This document shows, piece after piece, positions 12,108 to 13,400 of a DNA stretch of 13,400 bases. The stretch covers positions 1 to 13,400 of the forward strand of contig CANEUT010000030.1 in NCBI GenBank assembly GCA_947441895.1. Reading direction: 5' to 3'. How positions within the stretch are numbered: position 1 is the stretch's first letter; each line of letters opens with the position of its first letter. The notes beneath the pieces are model-generated. The model was not told the origin of the DNA, searched no databases, and worked only from the letters and a program-made list of their open reading frames with translations. Source of the DNA: Rickettsiales bacterium. Lineage in GTDB: Bacteria > Pseudomonadota > Alphaproteobacteria > Rickettsiales > UBA3002. A program made the translations under genes and the position numbers.

Positions 12108-12133
12108 CGCTTTACGGCGCGAGCCGCGTAGCG
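12108..12133. repeat. GC-rich imperfect hairpin between convergent msrB and permease genes
   Basis: CGCTTTACGGC (12108-12118) pairs imperfectly with GCCGCGTAGCG (12123-12133) around GCGA. The TGCGTAGCG/CGCGTAGCG motif occurs twice as a direct repeat from about 12101. It may be a REP-like element or a weak bidirectional terminator; there is no U-tract. Confidence 0.35.
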
Positions 12134-12150
12134 TCAGAACCTAAAATCCC

Positions 12151-13400
12151 TTACTTACGGCTTTTCGCCAGCACGCTGTTACGCGCCCCATAGAAAATGT
12201 AAATCAGCGCTCCGATAGCCAGGTATGGCCCCGTATAGTGCAGCACTTCTTCACCGCTATGGGTGAGCACAATGGCACCGCTGCTATCTCGGCCGAAGAA
12301 GATGGAGAACACGAGATAGCCGCAGGTAAGAATGCCCAGAATTGGCGTGAATGGCATGCCCGGCGTGCGGAACGGACGCGGCATATGCGGCTCACTTTTA
12401 CGCAGGTAAAGCACGGTGAAGCACACCATCATAAATGCCAGCAGCGTGCCAAGGCTCACCAAATCGCCCAGCAGGCTAATGGGTGTAACACCGGCCGCAA
12501 TAGCCACCAACACCGTAACAATTATCGTATTGATATAAGGGGTTTGGAACTTGCTATGCACTTTGCTGAGCACCGTTGGCAGCAGGCCATCTTTGCTCAT
12601 GGTATAAAAAATACGGGTCTGACCATACATCAGCACCAGCATCACCGAAGTAAGACCGGTAATAGCGCCAATTTTAATGAGCAGCGAGAACCAGCCCAGA
12701 CCAATATGATCGACCGCCACCGCAATGGGTTCAGCCACGTTCAGCGAGGTGTAAGGCACCACACCGGTAAGCACCGCCGCCACGCCCATGTAAAGCATGG
12801 TACAAATAAGCAGCGATACCAGAATGCCAAAGGGCATATCTTTCTGCGGATTTTTTGCCTCTTGCGCCGCGGTCGAAACCGCTTCGAAGCCAACATAGGC
12901 AAAGAAGATGATGGATGCCGCACGGAACACGCCGTCCCAGCCATAAACCCCCGGCGCCGTCGCCTCGGGAATGAAGGGGTGCCAGTTATCGACATTCACA
13001 TAAAACGCACCAATGGCAATAAACATCACCACCACCAGCAGCTTAACGCCCACAATGATGTTGTTCACTTTCACCGATTCGCTGACACCAACCACCAGCA
13101 GGCTGCCCACAGTTAAAATACCCAGGGCGGCAGGTAGGTTAAACATGCCTTTCACCATTTCACCCGCCGCATTCAGCAACATGCCATCGGCAGCGAACTG
13201 ATAGCCCAGCGCGGCATATTGCACGCGATAAATTTCGGTCACCATAATTTTAGCACCGGTTGCCACCGTCAGTTCCGGCGGAATCATAATGTTAAAGCCC
13301 AGCAGGAAGCTGTTGATATAGCCCGACCAGCCCACGGCAACAGTCGCCGCCGCCACGCCATATTCCAGCAGCAGCAGCCAGCCCATGGCCCAGGCGAATA
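12151..13400 (-). CDS. APC-superfamily amino acid permease (5' end outside window)
   Basis: An inner-membrane amino acid transporter of the APC superfamily, closest in style to the cationic amino acid transporter/YfnA group. The visible part has about eleven hydrophobic segments. It includes LLLLEYGVAAATVAVGWSGY, VGVSESVKVNNIIVGVKLLV, the conserved FFAYVGFEAVSTAAQEAKNP with its glutamates, MYGQTRIFYTMSKDGLLP, and the late RPFRTPG loop. The C-terminus is short and basic (KSRK). The frame continues past the first in-window ATG (13386) to the edge as FAWA, matching the family, so the start lies beyond 13400. It converges with msrB. The substrate cannot be fixed from sequence. Confidence 0.94.
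   Translation of the reverse strand, partial: FAWAMGWLLLLEYGVAAATVAVGWSGYINSFLLGFNIMIPPELTVATGAKIMVTEIYRVQYAALGYQFAADGMLLNAAGEMVKGMFNLPAALGILTVGSLLVVGVSESVKVNNIIVGVKLLVVVMFIAIGAFYVNVDNWHPFIPEATAPGVYGWDGVFRAASIIFFAYVGFEAVSTAAQEAKNPQKDMPFGILVSLLICTMLYMGVAAVLTGVVPYTSLNVAEPIAVAVDHIGLGWFSLLIKIGAITGLTSVMLVLMYGQTRIFYTMSKDGLLPTVLSKVHSKFQTPYINTIIVTVLVAIAAGVTPISLLGDLVSLGTLLAFMMVCFTVLYLRKSEPHMPRPFRTPGMPFTPILGILTCGYLVFSIFFGRDSSGAIVLTHSGEEVLHYTGPYLAIGALIYIFYGARNSVLAKSRK

Noticed and set aside
12238..13116. 292-aa open frame on the + strand
   Set aside because: It lies wholly antisense to the permease, is extremely His/Arg/Asn-rich and has no recognisable motif; it is a shadow of the codon pattern of the real gene.

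Overview
The window looks like chromosome of a free-living Gram-negative bacterium, most likely an alphaproteobacterium of moderate GC. The reasons are the order cyclophilin-cyclophilin-queA-tgt, a bufferin (bufABC) cluster with a promoter resembling the Caulobacter sigma-F consensus, the style of the dispersed GTCAT...ATGAC palindromic repeats, and lipoprotein and periplasmic signal sequences. The genus cannot be read from the sequence.

Region 1 (1-4333, + strand) is a pyrimidine biosynthesis operon, pyrB (5' end outside the window), pyrC and pyrF, closed by a strong terminator. It has been interrupted twice by AT-rich genes of unknown function: a 91-aa lipoprotein between pyrB and pyrC, and a 193-aa membrane-anchored protein between pyrC and pyrF. 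Each starts in an ATGA overlap with the upstream pyr stop. In addition, a roughly 446-bp insert carrying a 99-aa GIY-YIG nuclease lies exactly at the pyrC start. It contains perfect 33-bp inverted repeats and is flanked by a 29-bp near-perfect direct duplication of the first pyrC codons.

Region 2 (4337-5641) is a minimal genomic island in a tRNA-Lys(UUU) gene. The 3' 45 nt of the tRNA, from the anticodon loop to CCA, are repeated exactly 1229 bp away. Between the copies lie only two genes, in a TAATG overlap: a Panacea-domain (SocA/DUF4065-like) antitoxin candidate and a 129-aa partner that is probably its toxin. No integrase is present. Short AGTTAGAC repeats lie near both ends.

Region 3 (5717-9152, - strand) is a housekeeping cluster: a periplasmic cyclophilin, a cytoplasmic cyclophilin, then queA and tgt (queuosine tRNA modification, ATGA-overlapped). 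queA carries an in-frame palindromic repeat encoding about 22 extra residues. tgt has lost two of the three zinc-ligand cysteines.

Region 4 (9205-11226, - strand) is a bufferin RiPP operon, bufA-bufB-bufC: a DUF2282 precursor with signal peptide and four cysteines, a DUF692/MNIO iron enzyme, and a DUF2063 partner. A GTAACC-N16-CGAA promoter lies upstream, and a hairpin between bufA and bufB may set the precursor-to-enzyme ratio.

Region 5 (11227-13400) holds a stretch with only small, doubtful ORFs, msrB on the + strand, and a convergent APC-family amino acid permease on the - strand that runs off the right edge.
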